Assembly (NCBI RefSeq): GCF_020379485.1
Contig: NC_063452.1
Coordinates: forward strand, 14,177,065-14,241,064
Direction: 5' to 3'
Source of the DNA: Brassica napus
Taxonomy: Eukaryota; Streptophyta; Magnoliopsida; Brassicales; Brassicaceae
DNA: 64,000 bases
Of this stretch, positions 36,301-48,199 are shown in pieces; position 1 is the stretch's first letter, and each line of letters opens with the position of its first letter. Under the pieces are notes generated by a model. It did no database searches. It saw nothing but the letters and a program-made list of their open reading frames with translations, and had not been told where the DNA came from. The translations under genes and the position numbers were made by a program.

Positions 36301-37056
36301 GAATCAGGTATTAATCAAATACTTTTAAAATTTTCATACATGAATGATTTGTATTTCAACGTTCTTTTTATTTTTAAATAGGTTGATTATGACGACGATG
36401 CAGATTATCCTAAGTGGTTACACGAAGTAATTCAATCTCCACTTGTAAAGGTCACCACATCACAGATGTATTTCACACGAGGCTATACTTTTCACACATA
36501 TGAGTATGGTAAACAGCGGGCTACCAGTAACTATGGAATTTGTGTGAAAGGAGAAACAGATTTCTACGGAATCTTGACGGAGATTATTGAAGTCGAATTC
36601 CCAGGGATATTGAAGCTAAAATGCGTCCTCTTCAAGTGTGAATGGTTCGACCCCGTCGTCAATAGAGGTGTTCGGTTGAACAAATTCGGTGTAGTAGATG
36701 TCAACGGTGGCCGGAGGTACAACAAATTCGAGCCCTTCATCTTAGCTTCACAACCAGACCAAGTTAGCTTCCTTCCATACCCACGGATGAGAGAGTCGGG
36801 TATAAATTGGTTGGCCGTGATCAAAGTTACACCTCGAGGACGAATCATCGTAGGAGAAGAACCACCATTGCAAGAAGAACAAATAAATGAAGTTCATGAA
36901 CCTGAACAAGAAATTGATGACATCCTTCTCATTGATCCGCATAATCACGAGTATGAAGATCTTACCGAAGATCCCACAGAGGAAGCTGTTGAAGACGAGT
37001 TTCATGTAAATGATGATGTTTCAAGTGATGACGAGAATGTCGATGAATCCGATTAA
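33395..37056 (+). CDS. CACTA transposase, tnp2 family (four exons)
   Basis: Exons 33395-35507, 35597-36140, 36208-36307 and 36382-37056 join in frame to 1143 residues; all three introns have GT...AG ends. I chose the ATG of MSGLGN because the frame upstream holds no earlier ATG. Domains in order: an N-terminal transposase-associated domain (WMYMHRDANGRVTKEYLAGL, FCPCRKCNN); a Cys-rich motif (EECRFCKKPRFKP); the tnp2 core from about residue 325 (WKHFNKVHPNFAS, LGLCTDGFSPFG, GWTTHGRLACPYCNG, LDVMHIEKNFFENI near 574); a DUF4218-like part (FPPGFFDVMEHLAIHLPYEA, AMKYLKGKAKN); a DUF4216-like part (FKCEWFDPV, KFGVVDVN, PFILASQPDQV). An acidic tail follows. It would cut and join the element ends in the nucleus. 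No break was found. Domain names are from memory of the family. Confidence 0.94.
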
Positions 37057-38620
37057 TGTATTTCATATTTGTATGAGTTTGAATTATTATATATAATTAA
37101 AGATAATGGGAGTTTATTTATAAATAAGATATCGATATTAATTATAAGTAAAGGAATTGTGTTTTTATAGTTTTCGGTTTGGATTAGAATGAATTGCTTG
37201 AGGTTAAAGGATAGAAGTGTTTGATATATGAAGTATAAGATAAAGAAGATGTGGTTTGGGATTTGGGGTTTCGTTTTAGGGGTTTAGAGACATTCGTCGT
37301 ACTTTCCACGTTACCTCACGGGAACGACTTATAATTCAGTCGTCTCTGGGAAAGTTAAAATTTCACGGTAACAGTAAACGTCGTAAGAGCCTCGTTAACT
37401 TACGTGGAATTAGAGACGATTTATAATTAAAAAAGCGGACATCACTTTTTCCACGTAAGACCAAAACGTCGTAAGAGCCTCGTTAAATTACGTGGAAAGA
37501 GCGAGGTTCGCTCCAGAAGACTTAATTTAAAGTCGTCCGGGGAAAGCAAAGTCGTCCAGAAGACTTAATTTAAAGTCGTCTCTGGGAAAGTTAAAATTTC
37601 ACGGTAACAGTAAACGTCGTAAGAGCCTCGTTAACTTACGTGGAATTAGAGACGATTTATAATTAAAAAAGCGGAATTAGAAGTCGTCCAGAAGACTTAA
37701 TTTAAAGTCGTCTCTGGGAAAGTTAAAATTTCACGGTAACAGTAAACGTCGTAAGAGCCTCGTTAACTTACGTGGAATTAGAGACGATTTATAATTAAAA
37801 AAGCGGAATTAGAAGTCGTCCAGAAGACTTAATTTAAAGTCGTCCGGGGAAAGCAAAGTCGTCCGGGGAAAGCAAACGCCGTAAGAGCCTCGTTAACTTA
37901 CGTGGAATTAGAGATGATTTATAAGTCGTCTGAAGTTTTTTTTTTAACAAACAAAGCCGGACGACTTATAATTAAGTCGTCCCTTTTAATTTTCAATTGC
38001 AAAAGTGACCTCTTTAGACGACTTACCTCTTCTGGACGACTTAATGCTAAGTCGTCTGCGGCAATGTTTATTGAACTTCTTCATTTTCTCTATGTTTATT
38101 GAACTTCTTCAGTTGGGAAACCTTCCAGACGACTTATAATAAGTCGTCCAAACCTTCTAGACGACTTATTTGTAAGTCGTCCAGTTGGAAAACCTTCCAG
38201 ACGACTTATTTCTTCCAGACAACTTATATATTTACAAATCTATACAAAGACAAGTTGAAATACAAATACTTCGCTCGTTATCCCTCATTTTCTTCGCGTT
38301 GCACCTAGCAAAGTCTTTAGGGTCAAAGGAGACCCCAAGAGCATGACATTCAATGTACTTTACAGCGTACACGGGTTTGAGGTTTGGAGATAAGAAAGAT
38401 AGGGTTTGAGGTTTGGGGTTTAAGATTTTAGGGGTTAGCAAAAAAAGCCTCGCTATTCACACGTAAAATCGATGATAAAAACAAGAATCGTCGCAAGAAC
38501 GACGTTAAATAAAAGACGGGCCTCTGTATATCCTCGTTAATTTACGTGGCCCTTACGACGAAACGAAAGACGGGCCTCTGTCTTTCCTCGTGATTTTGCG
38601 ACGAATTTTCGACGAACACT
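37057..38620. repeat. Intergenic tandem repeats and AAGTCGTC-rich region in the CACTA element
   Basis: A ~100-bp block ('gtcgtctctgggaaag' to 'aaaaaagcgga') occurs at about 37339, 37575 and 37708, with a partial copy near 37872; the second and third are 133 bp apart. From 37925 to 38230 the sequence is full of short inverted AAGTCGTC/GACGACTT motifs able to form hairpins. No gene is present. The region separates the two CACTA genes. Confidence 0.85.
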
Positions 38621-38623
38621 AAT

Positions 38624-38636
38624 TCTATATATAGGC
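38624..38636 (+). promoter_or_regulatory. TATA box of the TnpA-like gene
   Basis: TCTATATATAGG lies about 70 bp upstream of the ATG at 38701 and is followed by a CT-rich leader ('ccctcttcatttcctctc') typical of plant 5' ends. Confidence 0.65.
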
Positions 38637-38700
38637 GAAACCGCAGCCCTCTTCATTTCCTCTCTAATTCCACTCTACAGCCTCTCCATTTCCTCTGAAA

Positions 38701-39908
38701 ATGGTAAGTCTCTCATTCCTCTCTAAGTAGTTTAGGGAATTTAGATTAGGTGGTTAGTTTAGGGAATTTAGTTTACGAAATTAGTTTACAAAATTTAGGT
38801 TTCCTCATTTTATTAATTACGTAGTTAATACTATTCATAATTTTTTTTAACTCTAGACTTTAATTTATAAATTTAAATTTTGCAGACTATTCGTAGGCAC
38901 CAGCGTAGTGCTCACTACTCGCAGATGTTCGGTCCACCGGGTAGTCGGTTAGACCTGCCTTCACTTCCCGGTTCTTCTTCAGCTCCCGGTTCTTCGGGTC
39001 AGCAGGAGACCGTCCCCGAGACTCAATCTTCTCAGAGAGTCTCGCCTACTTCTACGGCATCGCCATCAGTTCCTCATGTGCCTCCTCCGGTACCTCCTCC
39101 TCCGATGCCAGCTCCTCATGTGCCTCCTCAGATGCCCGCCCATCAGGTTCATGCTGATTTGATGGTGCCAGCGAGTTGTCCTTACTCTCAATACACTGTT
39201 GAGGACATTCTCGGTTTCCCAGGCAGAGAAGGCTTACCGATCATAGACCCCGACCGACCTGAAGGAACTCTTTGGTATGTATGTTACATTTATTTTTTAA
39301 AATTCATTTGTGATTTTAATAAATATTTAAAACTTTGAATTTGTTTTTTTTTTCCAGGTTTGGTGTTGATAACTGCCTTGCAACAGAAGTAACCGAGACG
39401 ATTAAAGGTTACTTCTCCATGGCACATCCCAACTGGAAATCCACTCCGATCTACATCAGAAGGACGTGGTTCAAGATTTACGCTGTAAGTTTTTACAATT
39501 TATTCCTGATTTATATTTTTTAAAATTTTATTTTTCTAAACTAATTATTAATAATTTTTTTTTGCAGCAAAAATTTAATTGGTCCATCGGGGTCACTGAG
39601 AAGGTGCGGAAAGAGTTTATCGACAAGGCGAAGAAACGTTTGTTGGACACGGTCTCCAACTGGAAGGGTGACTGGATCGTGAAGGGCTATGAGCGGGGCA
39701 AACCTTCAACCATCACCACGGACGTGTGGGATGGCCTCATCCGTTACTGGAGGGATCCTGATGCCATGAGAGTCGCCCAGTCTTGCTCCGCCTCCCGTAA
39801 CTCGATAGATGAGCACGGCCACAGGGCGATGCAACATAGTACGGGCCAAAAGCCACACGCCCGCGTCCGTTTGGAAATGGTACGTAATTTAAATATTTAA
39901 CTTTTTGA

Positions 39909-39941
<33 letters not shown>

Positions 39942-40629
39942 ATAAAAACTTTCTTAACTGTTTTTAGGGCAAGGAGTTGGGACGTTTACCGACTCTTATG
40001 GAACTTTTCGATCGGACCCACAAGAACAAGGCGGACGCATTTGTAGATGAGAGGTCTGAGAAGATCTACAATGATGTGGCAGCTCGTATTGACGAGCGTG
40101 AGACCCAGCTGGCGCAGGAGTCCGCCGACGGATCACCCGTCGTCTTATCCACAATAGAAGTGGATAGAATTTACGAGGAGGTAAATTTTATATAAATTTT
40201 TTATTAATTTCATTTTACTTTAAAATTTAAATTTTAATATATCTTTTATTGTTTTTTAAGGTCGCTCCTAAGAAAAAAGGACGTGTGTTGGGGATTGGTT
40301 CCGTCAACGATGTTCCGAGAGCGACTTCCTCTTATGGCCAGAGACGGGATGATGAAGTCTCTCAGCTGCGCGACGTGTTGGAGACGACACAACATCAGCT
40401 GTCGTCGACACAAAACGAGTTGGCCTCGACAAAATCATCGTTCACAGCTCGTATGACTGGTCTCGAGAACTTCTTGGACGTCATAGCGGCCACAAATCCG
40501 GAATGGGAGGCCATGTTCAGGACCATGAGACAACAAAACCCCATTCCAGGCGAGACATCCGTGCAAGTCAACGAGGAAGATCTCTCGAGAAGGAGCGAGG
40601 AATTCTACGACGCGGCAATGCAGCATTAG
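38701..40629 (+). CDS. TnpA-like CACTA protein (six exons)
   Basis: Coding exons 38701-38703, 38886-39274, 39358-39484, 39568-39879, 39968-40180 and 40261-40629 join to exactly 471 codons (470 residues plus TAG). Every intron is GT...AG with T-rich acceptors. The first coding exon is the ATG alone, followed at once by GTAAGT. Residues about 1-110 are low-complexity with Pro-rich [11 protein letters not shown] conserved plant-transposase region follows ([62 protein letters not shown] motif), then [20 protein letters not shown] and a C-terminal coiled coil ([20 protein letters not shown]). By analogy with En/Spm TnpA it would bind subterminal repeats and pair the ends. Exact function is not shown by sequence. 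Confidence 0.9.
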
Positions 40630-41241
40630 TTTTTTTTTTGTTATTGTATTTTAAAATTCAAAACTTATTTATATATTATATAATTTCATTTTGATTCGGC
40701 CAAAAAAAAATTTTATATTCGATTTAATTTCAATTAAAATTTTATTAATAAATTAAATAAATATATTTTTTATTTATAAATTCAGTAAATAGAAAACAAA
40801 GTAATTTTGTCGCTAATTCCCGATGTATTAACGAGGAAAATTAACGACGAAATATCGAGGATTAATTAACGAGGATTTTACATGGATTCCGTTACGATTC
40901 TATTACGACGAATTCTTTTCGTGTTCCTTACGTTTTTATTACGACGAATTTGTTTAGAGGTTTTTTCGAGTCTTTTACGACGAATCCTTTACGAGTTTTT
41001 TACGAGGAAAAACAACGACCGCGTTACGTGGAAACCCAACGTGGTCTTTACGACGAAATCTTAATTCTTCTTTACGAGGAAAATTTAACCTCGCTAATTA
41101 ACGATGAAATGGCGACGAATCTTCTCTTACGACAATCATATAACGACGAAACGCCTTTCATCGCCATTTCCTCGTAACTCTTCTTTTACGAGGAAATAAC
41201 GACGATTTTGGCCGTCGTTAAATTTGTGTTTTCTTGTAGTG
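40630..41241. repeat. Right subterminal repeats and TIR of the CACTA element
   Basis: AT-rich sequence (40630-40800) is followed by dense TTACGACGA, AACGAGGA and TTACGAGGAAA motifs (40800-41215), ending in the inverted TIR at 41225-41241. The motif density mirrors the left end. Confidence 0.85.
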
Positions 41242-41244
41242 TAT

Positions 41245-42017
41245 TTTGATCTTAAGGATTGAATTGAGAAAGATTATGTAAAGGAAATGAATCAAAAAAG
41301 TGTGTCTTAAAAAAAAAAAAAAAAAAAAAGCTCAGATTGTGTCAATAAAAACCCCAAAAAGAAAAGAAAAAAAAAGAAAAAAAATAAGAGAATGGGGATA
41401 ACAAATTTTTGAGCTAAGATACATAGTTGTTAAGACAAAGAAAAAAAAAGAAAAGAGTGTTCATTGGGTAAGAGATGAAAATGGGTGTACATTTGGGATT
41501 TAAGATGAAGAAAAGAAAGGGTAGAACTTAAAAATTGTCTAGGAAAAGGGTACAATGATGAGAACCAATTTATGTATGCATTAATTGCTCCTTTTCTTAG
41601 ATAAATTTTGCATAATGATCAAGCTCCTATTCTTGAGTGTAAGTCACCATAGCAAAATGTATTTGGACCCTTCTCATTCTTCACATTAAGCCATTTTTTC
41701 TCACCAAACCAAATGATTTGGACCAATTGGAAATTTGCGAGAATTCACTTATGATATTTCTTATTGAATGTGAGAGTTGGTTGATTTGAGGATTCATGAT
41801 AATGAGTTAAAATATCAAAGGAATTGATAGGCCTAGAGAAGTTAGAGCTAATAAAAACATCTTGCTCTTGCTATTTGGTATGATTTTGTAAGGATATCAC
41901 AACGATGGCATTGAAGAGTTTCTTAAGGTCATGAATTTCCATTTGTGTATTGAAACATCACTTCCCATGTTCTTGAAAGTTTACTTGAGGACAAGTAAAA
42001 GAATAGTGTGGGGGAGT
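41245..42017 (+). other. Rest of Athila 3' interior and polypurine tract
   Basis: Noncoding, purine-biased DNA with A-runs (41300-41330, 41350-41390). It ends with 'gtgtgggggagt' at about 42006-42017, the purine tract directly before the 3' LTR. No gene seen. Confidence 0.8.
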
Positions 42018-43699
42018 TGATGTGTTGTGATTTTGCATAGTTTTAGCTTTGTTATTTCATATATATTCATGCATTAACCTTACATTTATTTGCATTTAGA
42101 GTCTATTGCATGTACATTTGCATCTTGTAGGTGTTGGATGAATTGTTTGGAGTTTTGGAGGTGATTAGAGCACAAAAGGAGCTTTCGAGGAGTCTTGAAC
42201 CGAACGTGTGAAAGACAGGCATGGATGAAGGTCTTAAAGATATCTTTTGAAACTTGTCTTTTGGGAAGACATGGTAAATTGAGTTAGCTTTACAATGGAG
42301 GTGATTTCAAGTCGTTTGGAGCTGTATTGAGGGATTTATGATCAAAATACTACACACATATCAGTATGACATTCCTAGCGGCCACCCTAGCAACATCAAC
42401 AATAGCCTTCGAATTTTAAGCCTTTAGACTCATTTTTATTCACTTAAAACCTATAAACCTCATTACTATTCATTATTCTTCTTATTTTTGGTATTCTAAA
42501 GGTGTGTGCAACATGGAGAAAGTGGAGAAAACTTTAATGAGTGAGTTTTATCTCTTTAAAGCTTGCAACATGGGGGATGGGTTGTCTATCATGAGTTTGG
42601 TGGCTCTTTTGGCCTAACATTTTCTCTACCTTTTCTGAAGAGGCAAGACTACTTTGGCCATATGAAGGGGCAAAAGGTGTTCTATAATGGAAGAAAGTGG
42701 AGATTAACTTTTATGAGTGTGTTTTATGCTTTATGCTTTCACATGATGGATGTGTTGTCATCCTCCTTTACTTAGGCTATAAAAGAGACTGCAAGGGGAA
42801 AGAGGAAGACACACAATACACAGAGTACAATACAACAAAGAGTAGAGAGTGAAAGTTTTATAGTTTCATATTTTGTATTTTGAGAGTTTGAGAGAAAACA
42901 TTTGTTCTTGAGCTGTTCTTCATTGTTCATCATCTATTCTTGAGTTTTAATTTCGTTTTGCTTGTTTAATCCTTGTTTATCTTTATTCTCTGTTGTATCT
43001 ACTTGAATATGCTTCAATCTATTATGAGATTAAGTGTTTTCATGGAGATTAGTGAGTAGTTTCCTTAAGAATTCATGGGTTAGGGAGATTAGAGTAACTT
43101 AGTGAAGAGCTATGGTGTTATTGTATTAGATCCTTGTATGAACTTGCTTATTGAGTATTTTTTATGCTTGTTTAGTCTTGATCACTCTAAACCTGATTTC
43201 TAAACACTTCTCATCAGACATGATTAGATGAAGTGTTTGAATCAACTCAACTAAGCTCTAGTGAGATTAGCCAAGGACACTTGATGTTAAAATTGCTAGA
43301 TAGTTATTAAACTTGAACTTAAAGATTGCTTGATTGAATTAAGCCAAAGACATTTGATGTTTAATGATTTCTAAGCAAATGGACATTTACCTAGACATAG
43401 GACTTGTCTAAAATTGTGTTTAGACTTAAGAGATTACTTTGATTGAAAGCTTGTCACCTAGATTGGATCTTAGTTACTTGAAGTCAATTCCCAATACCCA
43501 TGGATTCACTTGTCTAAATTGATTAAAACCTTGTTGTATTGCTCTGTTTGCTATTGTTACTTGTCACACACTCACCACTATTGAATCTGCTTAGCTTAAG
43601 AAATGACTTGTACTCTCACTGATTCACATCACTAGGACTGGTTCGACATTCACCCCACTATACTACAACATTTGCAATAGGCAGAAAAACCTATTATCA
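42018..43699 (+). repeat. 3' LTR of the Athila element
   Basis: 1682 bp, near-identical by eye to 24529-26223 apart from scattered substitutions and a few small indels. It is followed directly by the TACTA target duplication. Confidence 0.93.
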
Positions 43700-43704
43700 T
43701 ACTA

Positions 43705-44179
43705 TATATAAAGTTAAATTTAATTTCTAAAATAATATAAATGATTAATAATTAAAAAGAGATATGAAAAAGTACACACGTTGTTGATTCAAAAATGAGA
43801 TTCATTCGAGATTGATAAACTTTTAGTAGTATCATCTCGAGGGGAAGCGTTAAAGAATCTCACATTTTATATAATAAATGAAACTTCTAGAAGATTAAGT
43901 TTCCACTCAAATTGAGATTGATGATTCTTCTTAACGCAAACCAATAGCATTATCAACTCGAGGTTGATATTTAGAGAATCCGACATCCCTAGTAAGTGAA
44001 ACATCCAGAAGTATGTTCATACTGGAAATAGACTTGAGTCAACTCGAGGTTGATATTTAGAATCTAATAAAGTTGAGACAATATGTAAAGGGAAATGTTG
44101 AATACCTTCAATCAGAAGTATCACCAAGCACTATTGTATTGTACTATACAATGATTAGAAAATGGAGATAAATGTAATA
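43705..44179. other. Unassigned spacer
   Basis: Contains 'aactcgaggttgatattta.a' repeated near 43957-43980 and 44039-44062 and scattered 'gatt..ctcgag' phrases. No gene is seen. It may belong to the copia relic that follows. Confidence 0.4.
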
Positions 44180-44189
44180 GTAACAATAA

Positions 44190-46310
44190 GTTTACCGAAA
44201 GTGTAATGTTTGGCAGACCGGTTATGCCATCCCGGTTTAGTAATAATGCGAAAGTTAATCATATGGACATTCGTTAAGAACCAGAAAATTCTTAAGGATG
44301 ATATTATATATGCTGTTTGCTTACAAAGCAATATAAAAATACGGTTTTTCACCAGTCAAATAGATTTAGAATCTATAAATACAAGGAGATGTTTGTGGGC
44401 TTGATCACCCACTGGTGGACTGATCATCCACCATGTGTTTATAATTAATGCATCGACAAGAAGGTCGTATGAATCCTTGTCAGAGATCCGCAACCTGATA
44501 TTTGCGAGATTTATTGGTAATACTGGTGAAGTCACAAGCCTTTGATAATTGTTTTATGCATGTTGAGATACATGATGAATATGTTGTAGCTAATGTTTAT
44601 ATGTAAGATGCAGCAGCATTGATTCGCATAATGCCAAAAGTAATTAAGAACTCTCCTCATCAAATTGGTTATGGGTCAGGAACAAAAGATCCCATCTATA
44701 AAATTTGGATAAGTTGTAGTTGCTCCACCACACCGCTAAAGATGGGACCTCAAACGAGGTTATAAATATGTTGGGATATGATCTCCATTGATTATAAGAT
44801 TTAATTAAAGACTTAGTCTACCCAACATTAGGGGGAGAAAAAAAATAAACAGCTGGAGAATGAATGAGTTGAATGAATTATCATTGATTCTCGGACTAAA
44901 GAACGTGAATAAAAGTCCAAAACTGAATGATGGAGATAACTCTATTAAAAAGATTAGCATATGACTTGCCAGACTCATTTACTGACCTTAAGGAAGTGAT
45001 TAAGTCACAAGTATCAGCTGTAAATGCTCATGTTTAAATGGATGTCCTAGAAGGACAATATCAAACTGCTAATGAGTCTAAAAATCGCATGAAGCGTGAT
45101 AGACCTATCAGTTCCAAATATAAAAATACTCTGAAAAGAAAAAGAGCATGAATGAGAATGGCAAAATCGAGGAATGGAATATTAAAGATCTCGAGAAGAG
45201 ATAGAAAACATGACAAGAAAAAAAGATTCAGGTACCTGAGAATAAAGAAATCTCAAATAGTTATGTCATGTCTGGAAAAATATGGAGCTGATATTAAATC
45301 GACGTCGTAAATATATATGCATGCAATTTAGCAGTTGATGAGAATGAGGATCATGAACCATCTATTGAGAAGTGTACACAAAGAAATGATTGGCCAAGAT
45401 GCAAATAAGCAATAAATGCGGGATTAAATCTCTTGGAAAGAGAGAGTATTTGGACAAGTAGTCCATACACCTAATGGTGTAAGACCAGTGGCACATAAAT
45501 AGGTCATTATGTGAAAGATAGAATGAGATGATGAAAAGTTATGAGAAGCAAAAGAGTAGTTGCACAAGACTTCTCACAAAGACCTGAAATTGCTATAAGA
45601 AACACATCATGTGGTGGAAGCCTCAACTTCCAAGTTTCTTTAGTCTGGCAACAAAGAAAAAGAACTGAGAGCCACTGGAACAATGAAATTTATGTGAAAG
45701 ATCTAAAAGAATATAAACTGTAAGAAGCAGTAAACCCCATAAGGATTTGGACTGCTAGAAACAGTAAGTGCTAGTTCTCGAGAACATTACCGCGTGGGTA
45801 TATTGAGCATATAAAAGAAAGAAAAATTATTGGTCATGAAGTACCATGATATTGGAAATTACTGATCTCTTTCATGATTAAAAAGATGTGATTTCGTATG
45901 ACAAGAGGGATAGTGATATTTGTAACTTTCACAAGAAGCAAAATAATAACTCGTATGTATTAGTATGCATAATGTGAAGGTTTAGAAGATTGTCTATAAA
46001 AGGAAACTTGGACAAGGAGTCCAAATAGACCAAAATATGATCTTTTGTGTGAAAATAATGCTATGGATAAGAAGTCCAATGGTCTAAGAGATTATCTGAC
46101 AATCAAACGAGTTTATTACTAAGGATATGCTTATATCAATTCTTAAAAGGAAGATATATATGATGAGAAAACATCTCTCTAAGATGATTCTTCCAGGGGG
46201 AGAAATATGATGATGTTTGTAGTTGTACTCTTTTTCCTTATCATGGTTTTTGTCCCATTGAGTTTTTCATGTCAAGGTTTTAACGAGGCAACAAAGAACA
46301 CGTAAATGAT
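44190..46310 (+). pseudogene. Heavily decayed Ty1/copia pol
   Basis: Plus-strand fragments in changing frames can be matched to copia pol from memory: a pre-integrase block (RLCHPGLVIMRKLI, KNQKILKDDI) at 44210-44360; an integrase C-terminal region (SPHQIGYGSG, MGPQTRL, then PTLGGE) at about 44650-44840; a DSRTKE block at about 44890; an EDHEPSIEK...QRNDWPRCK block before RT at about 45350-45410; VVAQDFSQRP at 45553. The RT core and RNase H cannot be followed. At 46194-46203 'ccagggggag' resembles the terminal purine tract. Many stops and indels show great age. Confidence 0.6.
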
Positions 46311-47230
46311 AGATACCTAAAGAGAAATGTTAACACTTAAGTGATGAAGATCTATCAATCTTCCAATGTATTTTGAGACTAAAAGAAGCAGAAGATAATG
46401 ATCCAAGATCAATCATACTTGAACAAGAATCAAGGTAGGGACACATTTCATTCGCTAGACAGAAACAAAGGTCGAAATTATTTGAATCAAATGAGACCTT
46501 CTAGATGGAATTAAAATATACTACTGGTGTCTGGAGAAAGATATTTGAGTCTATTCTCATTTCTAATTTGAATCAAGTCATTCTCTATTATAGAACTCGA
46601 AATATGACTGTTTTCGTGGGACATGTACAAGCTGTCTCAGAATACCTAATATCGTATGATATTCAAAATACCACTCGATATTTTCATCTTACCAGAGCCA
46701 TATAGGTGCCTAAAGTTAGACATGGATGTTAGATTCGATTTCCAAGTGGTTTGAAGTCATTTTGTCTTATGGTCACCAAGATATTCAAGTTTTAGTGAGG
46801 AGTGTCAAATCTGCCAAAAGAAGTGAACCGGTCCAACCCCAAGAAGAAAGAGTTAATTCATCGCATTGGATTGTGTTTTATCAGATATCTCAAGTTATAT
46901 TTTCATCAGGGGGAGTAGATGCGCGCTGCCCTCTTTTTCCCTTAACCATGGTTTTTCCCACTAGATTTTTCTGGTAAGGTTCTTAATGAGGCAGCATCTT
47001 ATGCGTTTTAGAAAATATTTTTGTATAATAGACATCCAAGAAGTAGCGTTATGAATAGTTATGTGGATGTCCATCATAGGCTCATAAGTCTTTGTTCTAA
47101 AGGGTTCAGAAACCCTAACTTTGTATCCATATATACTTATCTATGGAATAATAAGAACAACTGATTCTCTATTTCTCTCTTGATTCACGACAATATCTCA
47201 ATTTTGACTTTATTCACCTTATTTTCCAAT
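46311..47230 (+). mobile_element. Second decayed copia-related tail segment
   Basis: The phrase 'gggggag...ctctttttcc...catggtttttcccact' at about 46912-46980 repeats, with changes, the one at 46197-46270. The same kind of element end is therefore present twice about 715 bp apart. Sequence between them shows no clear domain. It ends in 'tccatatatacttatctatggaataataagaac', resembling a copia LTR with TATA sequence. Confidence 0.4.
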
Positions 47231-47546
47231 CCATTAATGATATTATAGTAGAAATTTATAAAATCTTTTTAGAATTATTTTTTTATCATTGTAATGTAAT
47301 ATCTTTCTCATATATCAGACTGTATCCATAGTAACTATTCGGTATATAAGATTCAGTATGTGAACATAATATAATTACGCGTTTGTAAGAATATAAATAT
47401 TATGTTGATTAAGTTTTGTATTCTTTTTTTGTCATCGTTTTATATTCTTTATGATGAAGAATTAATTATTTATATAGTACGCAATATTTAATAAACTACA
47501 AGTATTTGATGATTTTATTAGATCAATCCTTTTGAGCGTTTTTATA

Positions 47547-47796
47547 CTCCCTCCAAATTTCTATTAGATGATGTTTTAAAATTATGCACTTAGATTAAGA
47601 AACATTTATTTTATTTTATTTGCTAAACAAAATCACCATTAGTTATTTACCTAATCACAAATCAACCAATAACAAAATAAAATGCATAATATAGTCATAT
47701 ATTACATAAAATTTAATAAATTTTATATTGGTAATTGAAAACATCATCTAATTTGGAGTAATTTTTTAAAATATCTTGCATTAAAAGCGGAGAGAG
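47547..47796. mobile_element. Stowaway-like MITE
   Basis: The left end CTCCCTCCAAATTTC and the right end (reverse complement CTCTCTCCGCTTTTAATG) are inverted repeats, each flanked by TA (47545-47546 and 47797-47798). CTCCCTCC with a TA duplication is the Stowaway signature. The 250-bp interior also contains inverted 'attagatgatgttttaaaa' / 'catcatctaat' arms, so it can fold back. There is no coding capacity. Confidence 0.8.
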
Positions 47797-47798
47797 TA

Positions 47799-48199
47799 TT
47801 TAAATCATAACTTGAGGAACATTTACCACCAACACCATTTTTGATTAAATTGGGGTTATCGTGAACTTATAAAATGACTCATACTAATCTTTTAGGAAAT
47901 GGACAGTCGACGGAAAGACCATCTCTCTAAATATTTAAATAAGACCTAAAACATTGCTTCACATTCATATTACACATATTTAATGCTGTGGAGTTGCTTC
48001 TGACACTTTATATTAAAGTTTGGAAGAATTGATCTTACACAGTAAAATAAATATTCTTTTTAGGTTGCCTGCGACTTATATTGCTCGTTTTTGAATATTA
48101 ATAAACTAGGTGTAAGGTCCCTGCTTTGAGCCTTAGCTTGGGTTTCTCAACTTAAAAAAAAAAAAGATGCCGCTTACCTACTTGAAGTACTATGATTAT
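47799..48199. other. AT-rich spacer, no gene seen
   Basis: Nothing recognisable was found on either strand. Confidence 0.5.

Larger units (their letters stand above)
32982..41241 (+). mobile_element. Autonomous-looking CACTA (En/Spm-type) transposon
   Basis: Both ends carry the same 17-bp inverted repeat CACTACAAGAAAACACA, and TAT flanks both sides (32979-32981 and 41242-41244), the 3-bp duplication expected for CACTA elements. The 8260-bp interior holds two plus-strand genes, a tnp2-type transposase and a TnpA-like protein, both with GT-AG introns that join in frame and no stops. Subterminal regions are dense with TTACGACGA and ACGAGGAAA motifs. The insertion disrupts only noncoding Athila DNA. 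It is younger than the Athila insertion because it lies inside it. Confidence 0.95.
24529..43699 (+). mobile_element. Athila-lineage Ty3/gypsy retrotransposon, structurally complete
   Basis: Two nearly identical LTRs (24529-26223 and 42018-43699) enclose a tRNA-Asp-type primer site, gag-pol in the usual order and a purine tract. A perfect 5-bp target duplication TACTA lies at 24524-24528 and 43700-43704. Gag and RT resemble the Athila lineage (family knowledge). The interior is enlarged by an 8260-bp CACTA transposon inserted after pol. Pol is broken, so the element is non-autonomous despite its young-looking LTRs. Confidence 0.93.
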
